From positions 978,022-1,042,021 of the forward strand of contig NW_026731570.1 in NCBI RefSeq assembly GCF_028476545.1: a DNA stretch of 64,000 nt, read 5' to 3'. Below the pieces are notes generated by a model. It was not told the DNA's origin. It saw only the letters and a list, made by a program, of their open reading frames with translations, and did no database searches. The DNA comes from Physella acuta (taxonomy: Eukaryota > Mollusca > Gastropoda > Physidae). Position 1 is the stretch's first letter, and each line of letters starts with the position of its first letter. Positions 55,950 to 64,000 of this stretch are shown piece by piece. The position numbers and the translations under genes were made by a program.

Positions 55950-57480
55950 ATGTTTGGGTTGACTTGAGTGTATGTGTGTGTGTGTATGTATGTATGTGTG
56001 TGTATTTATGTGTTTTGTTTGTCGAGTCGTCTTTTAAAAATCAGGTCCAATGTCTGTGGCGTAATATGTCTGTTGTCGAAATGGGTTCTGAGTCTGTTGG
56101 TCCAAATAGTTTGTCTGTAGATCGCCACGATCTCTGCTTTCTGCTCTAGTTCTTTTCTGTCTTTGTGTTTGGGCAGTTTGTTTAGTGTTATCGCCACGCC
56201 TACGTCGAAAGTCTCGTTTCTGGTCACCATTTGGGTCTCTAGGGTCTTTTTCATTGTCTGAATGGCGGGGCAGTCTAGGTAGATGTGGGATTCTGATTCT
56301 AAATAGTTTTGTCTACATAAAGTACATTTTCTTGGTGGGTGGTGTCCTATAGGTGTTGAGTTGTAGATAAGTCTACATGCAATTTCTCTAGCTTTGGGTG
56401 TGATTGTTTGGAGGTTGAGGTTTCTAAAGGTGTCTGTAGTGTCTGTTAATGCATACATTCTACACCATTTTATTCTAATGTGTAAAGGTGTGGCGAGTTT
56501 GGTGACTGTTTGTAGATGTTTTGTGATTTTTCTTGTAAAAGGTGCTCGTTGTTTTTTAGTATCTGTATGCATTGGGTGTAGAAAGTGCTTAGTTTATACC
56601 CTATTGCGTGTGGTGAATTGTTGTTTATTTTGCTGAGTTTGTTTAATTGTATCCCTATGTAGTAGTGTGCTAATGGGTGGTTTTCTGGTTCACTAATTAC
56701 TCTATGAATGTGTGTCAGTCTAAATGTGTTTATTTTTGTTTGGATGTCGTGTAGGTTTATCCCCCCGTGTAGTTTGCTTTGAACTAGGGTGTTGTGGCTA
56801 ATGTTATGTATTGTGTTTTGAAAAATGTATTTCCTAATGTGTGTATTTTTTTTTTACTACTTGGGTTGGTGTTGTTTGGGATGTGGCTACGTATATGAGT
56901 TTGGGAATGATGTATCTGTTTACTATTGTGGCCCTAGCGAATATTGTTGTCGTACTGTGTTTGTAGAAATCTAGTTTGTTTTCAATGTTTTGAATGATTT
57001 GTTTCCATATGTCTTTTTGTGTACCTAGTGGGTTGTTGTGGTGTGTTATGCCGTAGATTTTGAGTTGGTGTGTGGGTGTAAGATTTAGGAGGTAGTTTTG
57101 TTTATGTTTCCATTGTCCCAGTCCCATTACCTTTGTTTTTTCTAAATTTATTTTTGTCCCGCTGGCTTTCCCGTAGTCTATGAAGGTGTCTGTTATTTCT
57201 TTAATTGAGTTTTCTGTCCGTAGTGTGAAGGCTGTGTCGTCTGCGTAGGCTTGGGTTTTTTTTTCCGTCATGTTTGGTATGTGTAGTCCTTTGATATTTA
57301 TGTTTTGTCTGATGCATTCAAGTACGGGTTCTAATGTCAGTATGTATAAAATAGGGGAGAGTGGGCATCCCTGTCTAACTGATTTTTCTACTGTGAATGG
57401 TTTAGTTATGGTGTTGTTTATTAATAGGTGGCTTCGGGCATTTGTATAAATGATATTTATCCATGTTGTAAAATAAGGCA
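55950..57480 (-). pseudogene. Non-LTR retrotransposon reverse transcriptase, 5'-truncated
   Basis: 57481-56834 encodes YTNARSHLLINNTITKPFTV, then RQGCPLSPILYILTLEPVLE and AQAYADDT-type catalytic YADDT (residues ~118-122 of a 215-aa frame), then NLEKTKVMGLG. A frame slip in the A run near 56850 leads into KLHGGINLHDIQTKINTFRL and EPENHPLAHYYIGIQL. A second shift near 56570 leads into the C-terminal domain with CX2C..H..C (CTLCRQNYLESESHIYLDC) and the end FKRRLDKQNT at 56006. The overall plan is L1/Tx1-like ORF2 without its endonuclease part. At least two frameshifts. It is a plausible trans-acting partner family for ORF1-only elements, but the link is not shown. Confidence 0.88.
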
Positions 57481-57989
57481 CATAGGACCAGATACATTAC
57501 ATTTTGCTAACAAAAATAAAAAACTCGCCGACAATGGTTTTAGAATACTGTTTAATGAACTTCTTGGTATTAATACTACAGCTGGTTGAAACTAGTTACA
57601 TTTGATTTTTGGATTAACATTAAAAATTACTGGTAGTTGTAATTAACATTGTGTGATAAAACACCAAATGTTTTAAATAGGTTTTTTTAAATTTATCTTT
57701 CTATAATTAATACTATAGTCAGTTTACTTGTTTTTGTTTCAAAGTTTATTACAACCTTTTCACTTCTTTTTCTCTTTTAATTTTATAATTACCTCCCTTG
57801 AAAAAAAAACATTGTTTGTTTTCTCCCCTGAAAGAAAAGTCCCACGAGCGAGTTACTTTCCCACAAACAAAAGACGACAGCAAACCACTGTGAACTGTGT
57901 TACACCTTGGTGCATTCTCGGGACTAACACTAATATGTTTAGTATCATGTGGTAGGGGGAAGGTGTTTGATGGAATCTAATATGGGGGA

Positions 57990-58540
57990 ATTGAATGTTT
58001 GGGTGATTTTGTGGGAGAATTTAGTAAGGGATAATTAATTGTGGGAGAATTTAGTCTGGGAAAAATGAGTGTGGGAGAATTTAGTGTGGGAGAATTTAGT
58101 GTGAGAGAATTTAGTGTGAGAGAATTTAGTGTGGGAGAATTTAGTGTGGGAGAATTTAGTGTCGGAGAATTTAGTGTGCGAGAGTTAAGTGTGGGAGAAT
58201 TAGTGTGGGAGACTTTAGTGTGGGAGAATATAGAGCGGGAGAATTTAGTATTCGAGAATTTATTGTGGGAGAATTTACTGTGGGAGAATTTAGTGTGCGA
58301 GAATTTAGTGTGAAAAAAATTAATGTGGGAGAATTTAATGTGGGAGAATTTAGTGTGAAGGAATTTAGTGTAGGATAATTTAGTTTGGGATATTCGTTGT
58401 GGGAGAATTTAGTGCGGGAGAATTAATGTGGGAAAATTAAATCTGGGAGAATTTAGTGGAGAGTTTAGTGCGGCGGAATTTAGTTTGGGATATTTCATTC
58501 TGGGAGAATTTAGTGCGGGAGAATTTAGTGTGGAAGAATT
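57990..58540 (+). repeat. 15-bp GTGGGAGAATTTAGT array
   Basis: About 35 degenerate units, far more diverged than the 18.5/30.2 kb arrays. The apparent VGEFS protein repeat is an artefact. Confidence 0.9.
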
Positions 58541-58544
58541 TATT

Positions 58545-58975
58545 TACTTACTTAATCCTCATCACTCCCTATTGAGTATAGGCCAGCAACAAATCTCCGC
58601 CATTCCACCTCTGTCCTGGGCGAGCCACTTCACTTGATGCCAGGTCTTGCCAGTAGCCTGCACTTCTTCTTCCATCTCTCTCCTCGATGTTCCCAGTGGT
58701 CTTCCTCTCTTTCTCTTTCCGGGTGGGTTCCACTTCAGCGCCATGTTGGGGAGTCTTCTTTTGCTCATGCGTAGGACATGGCCCAGCCATCTCCATCTCC
58801 TCATTCGAACTTCTGAAACAATGTCCTTTAATCCTGTCCTTCGCCATATTTCCTTGTTCGGGACGTTGTCGTCCCACTTTATTCTGAGGATACGTTGGAG
58901 GGATCTTCTTTCAAAGCCGCTGAGTAGGCTCTCTCATTTCTTGTTTAGTTTCCATGACTCTACAGCATAGAGTGG
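58545..58975 (-). pseudogene. RTE-like LINE C-terminal fragment
   Basis: The reverse strand reads FERRSLQRILRIKWDDNVPN, KEIWRRTGLKDI, then MRRWRWLGHVLRMSKRRLPN, WNPPGKRKRGRPLGTSRREM and GKTWHQVKWLAQDRGGM to a stop at 58562. This is the well-known C-terminal tail of RTE/BovB-like LINE polyproteins. One stop lies upstream near NKK*ESLL. It is inserted in the 15-bp array, and its 3' side is TA-rich (ATAAATAAATTC on the reverse strand). Confidence 0.88.
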
Positions 58976-59774
58976 GGGTGTTAGGTATCAGTAGGGGTGT
59001 GTTTTTTGTGTGGGTGGAGGGGGAATTAGTAGACGCATTTTGTGTGTAGGTGGGATAAGTGGATGCATGTGTGTGGTGGGATTAGTGGACGCATGTTGTT
59101 TGTGGGGGTTCGGGTTTAATTCAGGTGTGGGGATCACAGTTTCTTCTTAGAGTGGGAGAATAAAATGTGGGAGAATTTAGAGGAGAAAAATTTAGTGTGG
59201 GTGAATTTAATGCGGGAGAATTTAGTGTGGAAGAATTTAGTGAACGATAATTTTATGTCGGAGAATTTAGTTTGGCAGAATTTAGTGTGGGAAAATTTAG
59301 TGTGGGCGAAATGATTGTGTTGTGGCAAATGATTTGTATTGGTGTGTTTACAATAATATCTACTGTTGGTGTGAGGGGGTTTACTGTGGGTTAGTTAGTT
59401 GAGTGGGGGTGTTATGTATCAGTAGGTGTGTGTTTGTTTAGGGGGGTGGGGAAGGGGGATTAATGGACGCATATTGTGTGTGGTGGGATTAGCGGACGCA
59501 ATTTTGTGTGTGGTGGGATTAGTGGACGAATTCTGTGTATGTTGGGATTAGTGGACGCATTTTGTGTGATGTGAGTTCGGGATTTATTCAGGTGTGCGGA
59601 TCAGAGAGGCTCCCCCCCCCCCCCCACCTTCGCCTACCGCGAACGAAATAGAATTTATATAGAAAGTATATACTTTTACCATGGACTCCCCCTCCCCCCC
59701 TACACCGGGAGAAAAAGTTTAAAATAAACACAGTGTGATCGACTCTGCTATAATACACAAGGGGAAAAAGAAAG

Positions 59775-59970
59775 CGCATTTCTTCTGTCCAGACATCCAG
59801 TGTACATTTCTTCTGTCCAGACATCCAGTGTACATTTCTTCTGTCCAGACATCCAGTGTACATTTCTTCTGTCCAGACATCCAGTGTACATTTCTTCTGT
59901 CCAGACATCCAGTGTACATTTCTTCTGTCCAGACATCCAGTGTACATTTCTTCTGTCCAGACATCCAGTG
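59775..59970 (+). repeat. 28-bp array ACATTTCTTCTGTCCAGACA+TCCAGTGT
   Basis: Seven near-perfect units. Because 28 is not a multiple of three, all three frames are open, giving the repeated MSGQKKCTLDVW-type reading on the reverse strand. The same unit in reverse lies at 63225-63342 (four units). Confidence 0.92.
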
Positions 59971-60535
59971 TAAATTTTTTCAATCTTTCTCTTGGGTCAG
60001 AGTTGTTGCCCTTCAGGGTGTGGTCTATAATTAACCTTCGGATCATCTATATATGTATAGAATTCTCTTCATGGGGACCATGCGAGACACAACGTAATCG
60101 CATGCCGTTACTCCCCCGATCTCTATAGCATATATACCTACCATCTCCACCCCCACCAGTCTATTTTATTTTCTTAATTACAATTATAATTAAAAAAAAA
60201 AAAAAAAAAAAAAAAAAGTGTTCGAGTGGATAATTTTTAATTTTCTATTTTAACACGTTTTTATTAACTCAGCTTCGCGTGTGTTTGTTGTTAAAATTGA
60301 CATCGAAAATTAGCCCACTTCTGATTGCTCTATAGACCTGAAATTTGGCATGCATGCTACTTTCGCCTAACAATTTCAGATGCAATCATAAAAACTAGCA
60401 ATTAGAGACCGTAATTAGCTTAATTTAATTACGCCCCAAGGACCATAAAATTGAGGACATGATTTCTAAAGATACCGACAAGACTGGAGGCTTATCGACA
60501 CAGTTACTTCGGCCCCAATCGATGTGAGCGCGCTG

Positions 60536-60606
60536 GCCGTGATCGTATAGTGGTTAGTACTTCTCGTTGTGGCCGCGACAACCCAGGTTCGAATCCTGGT
60601 CGCTCA
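60536..60606 (+). tRNA. tRNA-His(GTG)-like pseudogene, unit A
   Basis: GCCGTGATCGTATAGTGGTT, anticodon loop TTGTGGC (GTG), T arm CCAGGTTCGAATCCTGG. It matches animal tRNA-His in the D arm, but the 3' acceptor strand TCGCTCA does not pair with GCCGTGA, and the anticodon stem has a mismatch. TGAGCG just upstream (60525-60530) pairs with CGCTCA at its end. Likely a SINE or element core, not a functional tRNA. Confidence 0.6.
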
Positions 60607-60811
60607 AGATTTTTTTAGTCCGTGTATTTATAAACACTTAGTCAATTCATACTTAATCAAGTCATTAGATAAAGTAGAAAATAAACTATATAAAAAACTT
60701 TTTTAAAAACCACGTTTTTCATGTGTAGCAACGGACTAAAAAGGAGAAAATAAAATACTTAAAAAAAACTTTTTAAAAAACCACGTTTTTCTTGTGGACT
60801 AAAAAGTAGAA

Positions 60812-61053
60812 AATAAAATACTTAAAAAAAAACTTTTTAAAAAACCACGTTTTTCTTGTGGACTAAAAAGTAGAAAATAACTATTTACATACATTTGATG
60901 ACAAAAAACGTGGGTACGTTCACCATCAAATTTCCCGACCCATCTGCCCGACCCACGTTTTTTGTCATCAAATGTATGTAAATAGTTATTTTCTACTTTT
61001 TAGTCCACAAGAAAAACGTGGTTTTTTAAAAAGTTTTTTTTAAGTATTTTATT
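60812..61053. repeat. Palindrome 1: ~103-bp arms, 35-bp spacer
   Basis: Left arm 60812-60915 and right arm 60951-61053 are reverse complements apart from one base in an A run. The spacer 60916-60950 runs ACGTTCACC...CTGCCCG. Confidence 0.95.
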
Positions 61054-61349
61054 AACACGTTTTTCTTAACTCAGCTTCGCGTTTGTGGATTTGTTTGTTT
61101 GTTGTTAAAATTGACATCGAAAATTAGCCCACTTCTGATTGCTCTATAGATCTGAAATTTGGCATGCAGGTTACTTTCGCCTAACAATTTCAGATGCAAT
61201 CATAAAAACTAGCAATTAGAGACCGTAATTAGCTTAATTTAATTACGCCCTAAGGACCATAAAATTGAGGACATGATTTCTAAAGATACCGACAAGACTG
61301 AAGACCTATTGACACAGTTACTTCGGCCCCAATCGATGTGAGCGCGCTG

Positions 61350-61419
61350 GCCGTGATCGTATAGTGGTTAGTACTTCGCGTTGTGGCCGCACAACCCAGG
61401 TTCGAATCCTGGTCGCTCA
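61350..61419 (+). tRNA. tRNA-His(GTG)-like pseudogene, unit B
   Basis: As unit A, with TTCGCGTTGTGGCCGCACAA around the anticodon, i.e. one base lost on the 3' side of the stem. Acceptor pairing is again broken. Confidence 0.6.
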
Positions 61420-61560
61420 AGATTTTTAGTCCGTGTATTTATAAACACTTAGTCAAGTCATACTTAATCAAGTCATTGGATAAAGTAGAAAATAAACTAT
61501 ATAAAAAACTTTTTTTAAAAACCACGTTTTTCATGTGTAGCAACGGACTAAAAAGGAGAA

Positions 61561-61802
61561 AATAAAATACTTAAAAAAAACTTTTTAAAAAACCACGTTT
61601 TTCTTGTGGACTAAAAAGTAGAAAATAACTATTTACATACATTTGATGACAAAAAAACGTGGGTCGGGCAGATGGGTCGGGAAATTTGATGGTGAACGTA
61701 CCCACGTTTTTTGTCATCAAATGTATGTAAATAGTTATTTTCTACTTTTTAGTCCACAAGAAAAACGTGGTTTTTTAAAAAGTTTTTTTTAAGTATTTTA
61801 TT
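61561..61802. repeat. Palindrome 2: same arms, spacer inverted
   Basis: Left arm 61561-61664, right arm 61700-61802. The spacer 61665-61699 runs CGGGCAG...GGTGAACGT, the exact reverse complement of the spacer in palindrome 1. Confidence 0.95.
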
Positions 61803-61828
61803 TCAGCCTTACGACACCATCCTACGAT

Positions 61829-62560
61829 AGGGGTCGGCAAACTGCGGCTCGCGAACCCCATGCGGCCCCTTGCTGTCAAAATGCTGCTCTCCAACTCCTT
61901 GCACAAATATTAATAACGAGCCGACCCGCGGTGCGGTGTATCATACGCCGCTATTTAGTTGTTTTATTTTCTACTTTTCATTAATTCATAATTTGTGAAT
62001 TCGAAAGTACCAATGCTGCCACTGAAAATATTTGCTTTAAAACACTAACCCCCCCCCCTTCCCCCAACCCCGACCCTACACCCCCCCCCCCCCCCACGTG
62101 AAAGCAGCCTCCTCTTAGTTATTTCTTAGTTACCTCCTGTAAGTTTTAAATCGAACTAAATTATCTGCCCCTAATAGAAACCCGACTCTATGGCTCTACG
62201 ATTTGTAAACATTTAGCGTGACCACAGCTCACCAGACAATGTGGGGGTGGGGTGGGGGTGGTAGTGATAGTGATAGAGAGAAAGAGAGGGGACTGCAAGG
62301 AGGCGCTTGCAGTTTGTTTTCTAACGGCTCCCAGAAGAGAACTATATATATAGATTACATTAATTCCTTTTCGAAACTCATAACAAATATTATACTCTAA
62401 AAAACAACAACTTTAAACAGGATAAAAAAAACAGTGAGAATATATGAGGTAGAAAGTATACGGACAACTGACACCCGCGTGGACAACAGGCCCAGCCCCA
62501 CAGCCATGTTGAGGAAAGCACGGTGCCAACAATTCCATGCTCGAAGGGAGTGAACTGTGT
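61829..62560 (+). mobile_element. hAT-like non-autonomous element with MITE-B insertion
   Basis: Left end AGGGGTCGGCAAACTGCGGC+TCGCG, then MITE-B at ~61915-62355, then an interior (ATGAGGTAGAAAGTATACGG, GGCCCAGCCCCACAGCCAT) shared in reverse with 48200-48300. The far end was not identified. Confidence 0.65.
61915..62355 (+). mobile_element. MITE-B copy
   Basis: ACGAGCCGACCCGCGGTGCG to GAGAACTATATATATAGATT, with the C run and AACATTTAGCGTGACCACAG. Very similar to 5987-6408. Confidence 0.8.
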
Positions 62561-62669
62561 GGAAGGAAATCTATTAAATCTAAAAAAAAAAAAATATATC
62601 TACGTATTTATTGAAGTATTGCTCCGATGACATTCCTTATTGCTACGACTTTGTATTTGCTATTTAAGT

Positions 62670-62945
62670 CCACGACAAACCCGGACCACGGCTCGGGTGG
62701 CTCAATGAAATCCTGGGCCCAACCCCTGTAGCCAAGTCAACAACAGCAACCCCTGATCTACCACAGGAAGAATGTCCAGACCTTTATCCAGCTGAAACAC
62801 CCACTATGCAAGCACTCATCACTTCAAGAGGTCAACCAAACCTGCGAGGTCATATAATAAGACAGCCCATCAGCAACCATCAAATTCTTCTACCCAATTA
62901 TGGCAGAGCTGACACCTGGTACTTCTCCTCACAGACTACAATGAA
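62670..62945 (+). mobile_element. ORF1 N-terminal relic
   Basis: CCGGACCACGGCTCGGGTGG+CTCAATGAAATCCTGGGCCC corresponds to the HPDYGSGGLMKSW block. An open stretch then gives QALITSRGQPNLRGHIIRQP and NYGRADTWYFSSQT. It breaks off into MITE-B sequence at ~62950. Confidence 0.8.
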
Positions 62946-62964
62946 AAGATCAAGCAGAACTTGT

Positions 62965-63160
62965 TATTACCTCCTCTTAGTTTCTAAACTAAAATATCCC
63001 GGCTCAACGATTGTAAACATTTAGCGTGAACCACAGCTCACCAGACTGGTGGGGGTGGAGATGGTAGCTATATGCTATAGAGATGGGAGGAGTAACGGCG
63101 TACGTTTACGTGGTGTCTCGCATGGTCCCCACGAAGAGAATTATATAAATAGATAGATGA
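62965..63160 (+). mobile_element. MITE-B-like 3' segment
   Basis: CCTCCTCTTAGTTTCTAAAC, GATTGTAAACATTTAGCGTG, ACCACAGCTCACCAGAC and GAGAATTATATAAATAGATA. Confidence 0.65.
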
Positions 63161-64000
63161 TCCGAAGGCTGATTATAGACCACACCCTGAAAGACAACAA
63201 CTCTGACCCACGAGAAAGATTGAAGAAATGTACACTGGATGTCTGGACAGAAGAAATGTACACTGGATGTCTGGACAGAAGAAATGTACACTGGATGTCT
63301 GGACAGAAGAAATGTACACTGGATGTCTGGACAGAAGAAATGCGCTTTCCTTTTCCCTTTGTGGATTATAGCTAAGTCAATCACACTGTGTTTATTTCAG
63401 ACTTTTTCTCCCAAGGTGGGGGGGGGGGGGGGTGGAAATGGTAAAATTATATACTTTCTATATAAATCTATTTCGTTCGCGGTAGGCAAAAGTGGGGGGG
63501 GGGGGGGGGGAGAGCCTCTCTGATCCACACATGAATTAATCCCGAACACACACACACACAACATACGTCCACTAATCCTACCACACACCACAAAATTCGT
63601 CCAATAATCGCACCACACACAAAATTGCGTCCACTAATCCCACATCACAAAATTCGTCCACTAATCCCACCACACACAACATACGTCCACTAATCCCACC
63701 ACACACAAAATGCGTTCACTAATCCCACCTACACACAACATGCGTCATTAATCCCCCTCCCTCCCAAAACAAACACACCCTACTGATACTAACACCCCTC
63801 AACAAACATACCCACAGTAAACCCCTCACACCAACAGCCGATATAATTGTAAACACACCAATGAAAAATCATTTGCTTGCTTACATTACAACACAATCAT
63901 TCGTCAACACTAAATATCCCACACTAATTCGGCCAAACTAAATTTTTTGACACTAAATTATCACTCACTAAATTCTTCCCACACTAAATTCTCCACAATG
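63040..64000 (-). mobile_element. H-type composite 3' modules, inverted copy
   Basis: In reverse order and orientation to 59150-60165: a CCATGCGAGACACCACG-like end, the 28-bp array (63225-63342), GCGGTAGGC, the GTCCACTAATCCCACCACAC repeats (63560-63740), AACAGCCGATATAATTGTAA and the 15-bp CACTAAATTCTCC array at the window edge (63905-64000). It continues beyond the window. Confidence 0.75.

Larger units (their letters stand above)
57561..60165 (+). mobile_element. Composite H element with several arrays
   Basis: The 5' module TTCTTGGTATTAATACTACA runs to ~57935. The GTGGGAGAATTTAGT array is at 57990-58540, interrupted by a LINE tail (58545-58975), then a second array piece at 59150-59315. 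GTTTACTGTGGGTTAGTTAG and the ~31-bp GTGGGATTAGTGGACGCATT repeats lie at 59030-59100 and 59460-59580. TTCGCCTACCGCGAACGAAA follows, then the 28-bp array at 59775-59970 and the end CATGGGGACCATGCGAGACA. A matching set runs in reverse at 63040-63990. Confidence 0.7.
60251..61054 (+). repeat. ~800-bp tandem unit A with tRNA-His-like core and palindrome
   Basis: Starts ACACGTTTTTATTAACTCAG, with TTAGCCCACTTCTGATTGCT, GAAATTTGGCATGCATG, TTACGCCCCAAGGACCAT, the tRNA-like at 60536 and a palindrome at 60812-61053. Unit B repeats it 804 bp later. Unit A also holds an extra ~66-bp direct copy of part of the left arm (60747-60811). Confidence 0.9.
61055..61802 (+). repeat. ~750-bp tandem unit B
   Basis: Same order as unit A: ACACGTTTTTCTTAACTCAG, the tRNA-like core, then a palindrome at 61561-61802. 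It is shorter because it lacks the extra arm copy. Confidence 0.9.

Noticed and set aside
59588-60046. 152-aa protein with MSGQKKCTLDVW-like repeats
   Set aside because: A 28-bp repeat open in all three frames; no start context and no family. The reverse copy at 63.2 kb behaves alike.
60536-61419. Two functional tRNA-His genes
   Set aside because: The acceptor strands do not pair and the anticodon stems are imperfect. Both lie in a tandem repeat.

Overview
The window is nuclear DNA of an animal, most likely a mollusc and probably a gastropod. This is inferred from the intron-containing SLC34 phosphate transporter exons, the tRNA-headed SINEs with a tail block common in molluscs, the abundant (TA)n and minisatellites, and the many non-LTR retrotransposon pieces. 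No operons or bacterial features are present. The species is not determined.

Host genes are few. The one recognisable protein gene is a type II sodium/phosphate cotransporter (SLC34). Its 3' half lies on the + strand in two almost identical tandem copies (15600-27313 and 27314-39090). Each copy has three exons for a cysteine-rich extracellular loop and a terminal exon with the second QSSS transport repeat. The left copy is cut inside the terminal exon at 27313; the right copy runs to a stop at 39294. Both carry the same frameshift. The exon that should come just before (YLYHLT...TKLIIQ) is absent there, but it lies far away on the - strand at 4705-4823. There its 3' splice site and first ~20 coding bases have been amplified into about 31 copies of a 25-bp minisatellite (4806-5580). 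An intact tRNA-Arg(TCT) gene sits antisense in the SLC34 intron, once per copy.

The rest is layered repeats. (1) Non-LTR elements: several copies of an ORF1 protein with a zinc knuckle and three C2H2 fingers. One is an intact 482-aa ORF in an element that has ORF1, 3' UTR and poly(A) but no ORF2 (45023-46865). There are also reverse transcriptase fragments (6838-7058, 55950-57480) and an RTE-like tail (58545-58975). (2) Three ~1.1-1.2 kb poly(A) retroposons headed by the first ~44 nt of U2 snRNA (40910-42017, and a head-to-tail pair at 48500-50820). (3) A modular, minisatellite-bearing non-autonomous DNA element family, called H here, with a conserved 5' end (TTCTTGGTATTAAT) and internal 15-bp, 28-bp and ~31-bp arrays. 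(4) A ~420-bp MITE family, called MITE-B here, with an empty site in the same window. (5) hAT-like ends beginning CAGGGGTCGGCAAC. (6) tRNA-derived SINEs, one nested in another with a 12-bp target duplication.

At 60251-61802 two ~800-bp tandem units each hold a tRNA-His-like sequence and a 100-bp-arm palindrome. The 35-bp palindrome spacers are in opposite orientation in the two units.

Layout: 0-2.6 kb ORF1 relics; 2.6-4.1 H modules; 4.2-7.1 SLC34 exon and satellite block with MITE-B and LINE pieces; 8.3-9.6 truncated ORF1-only element; 9.6-15.5 mostly unique, with SINEs and one promoter-like GC patch; 15.6-39.3 SLC34 duplication; 39.8-42.0 hAT, H and U2 elements; 42-45 AT-rich, no gene; 45-46.9 intact ORF1-only element; 47-54 LINE ends, U2 pair, H and MITE-B nest; 54.5-55.8 G-rich repeats; 56-60.2 LINE and a composite H element; 60.2-61.8 palindromes; 61.8-64 hAT, MITE-B, ORF1 relic and an inverted H copy.
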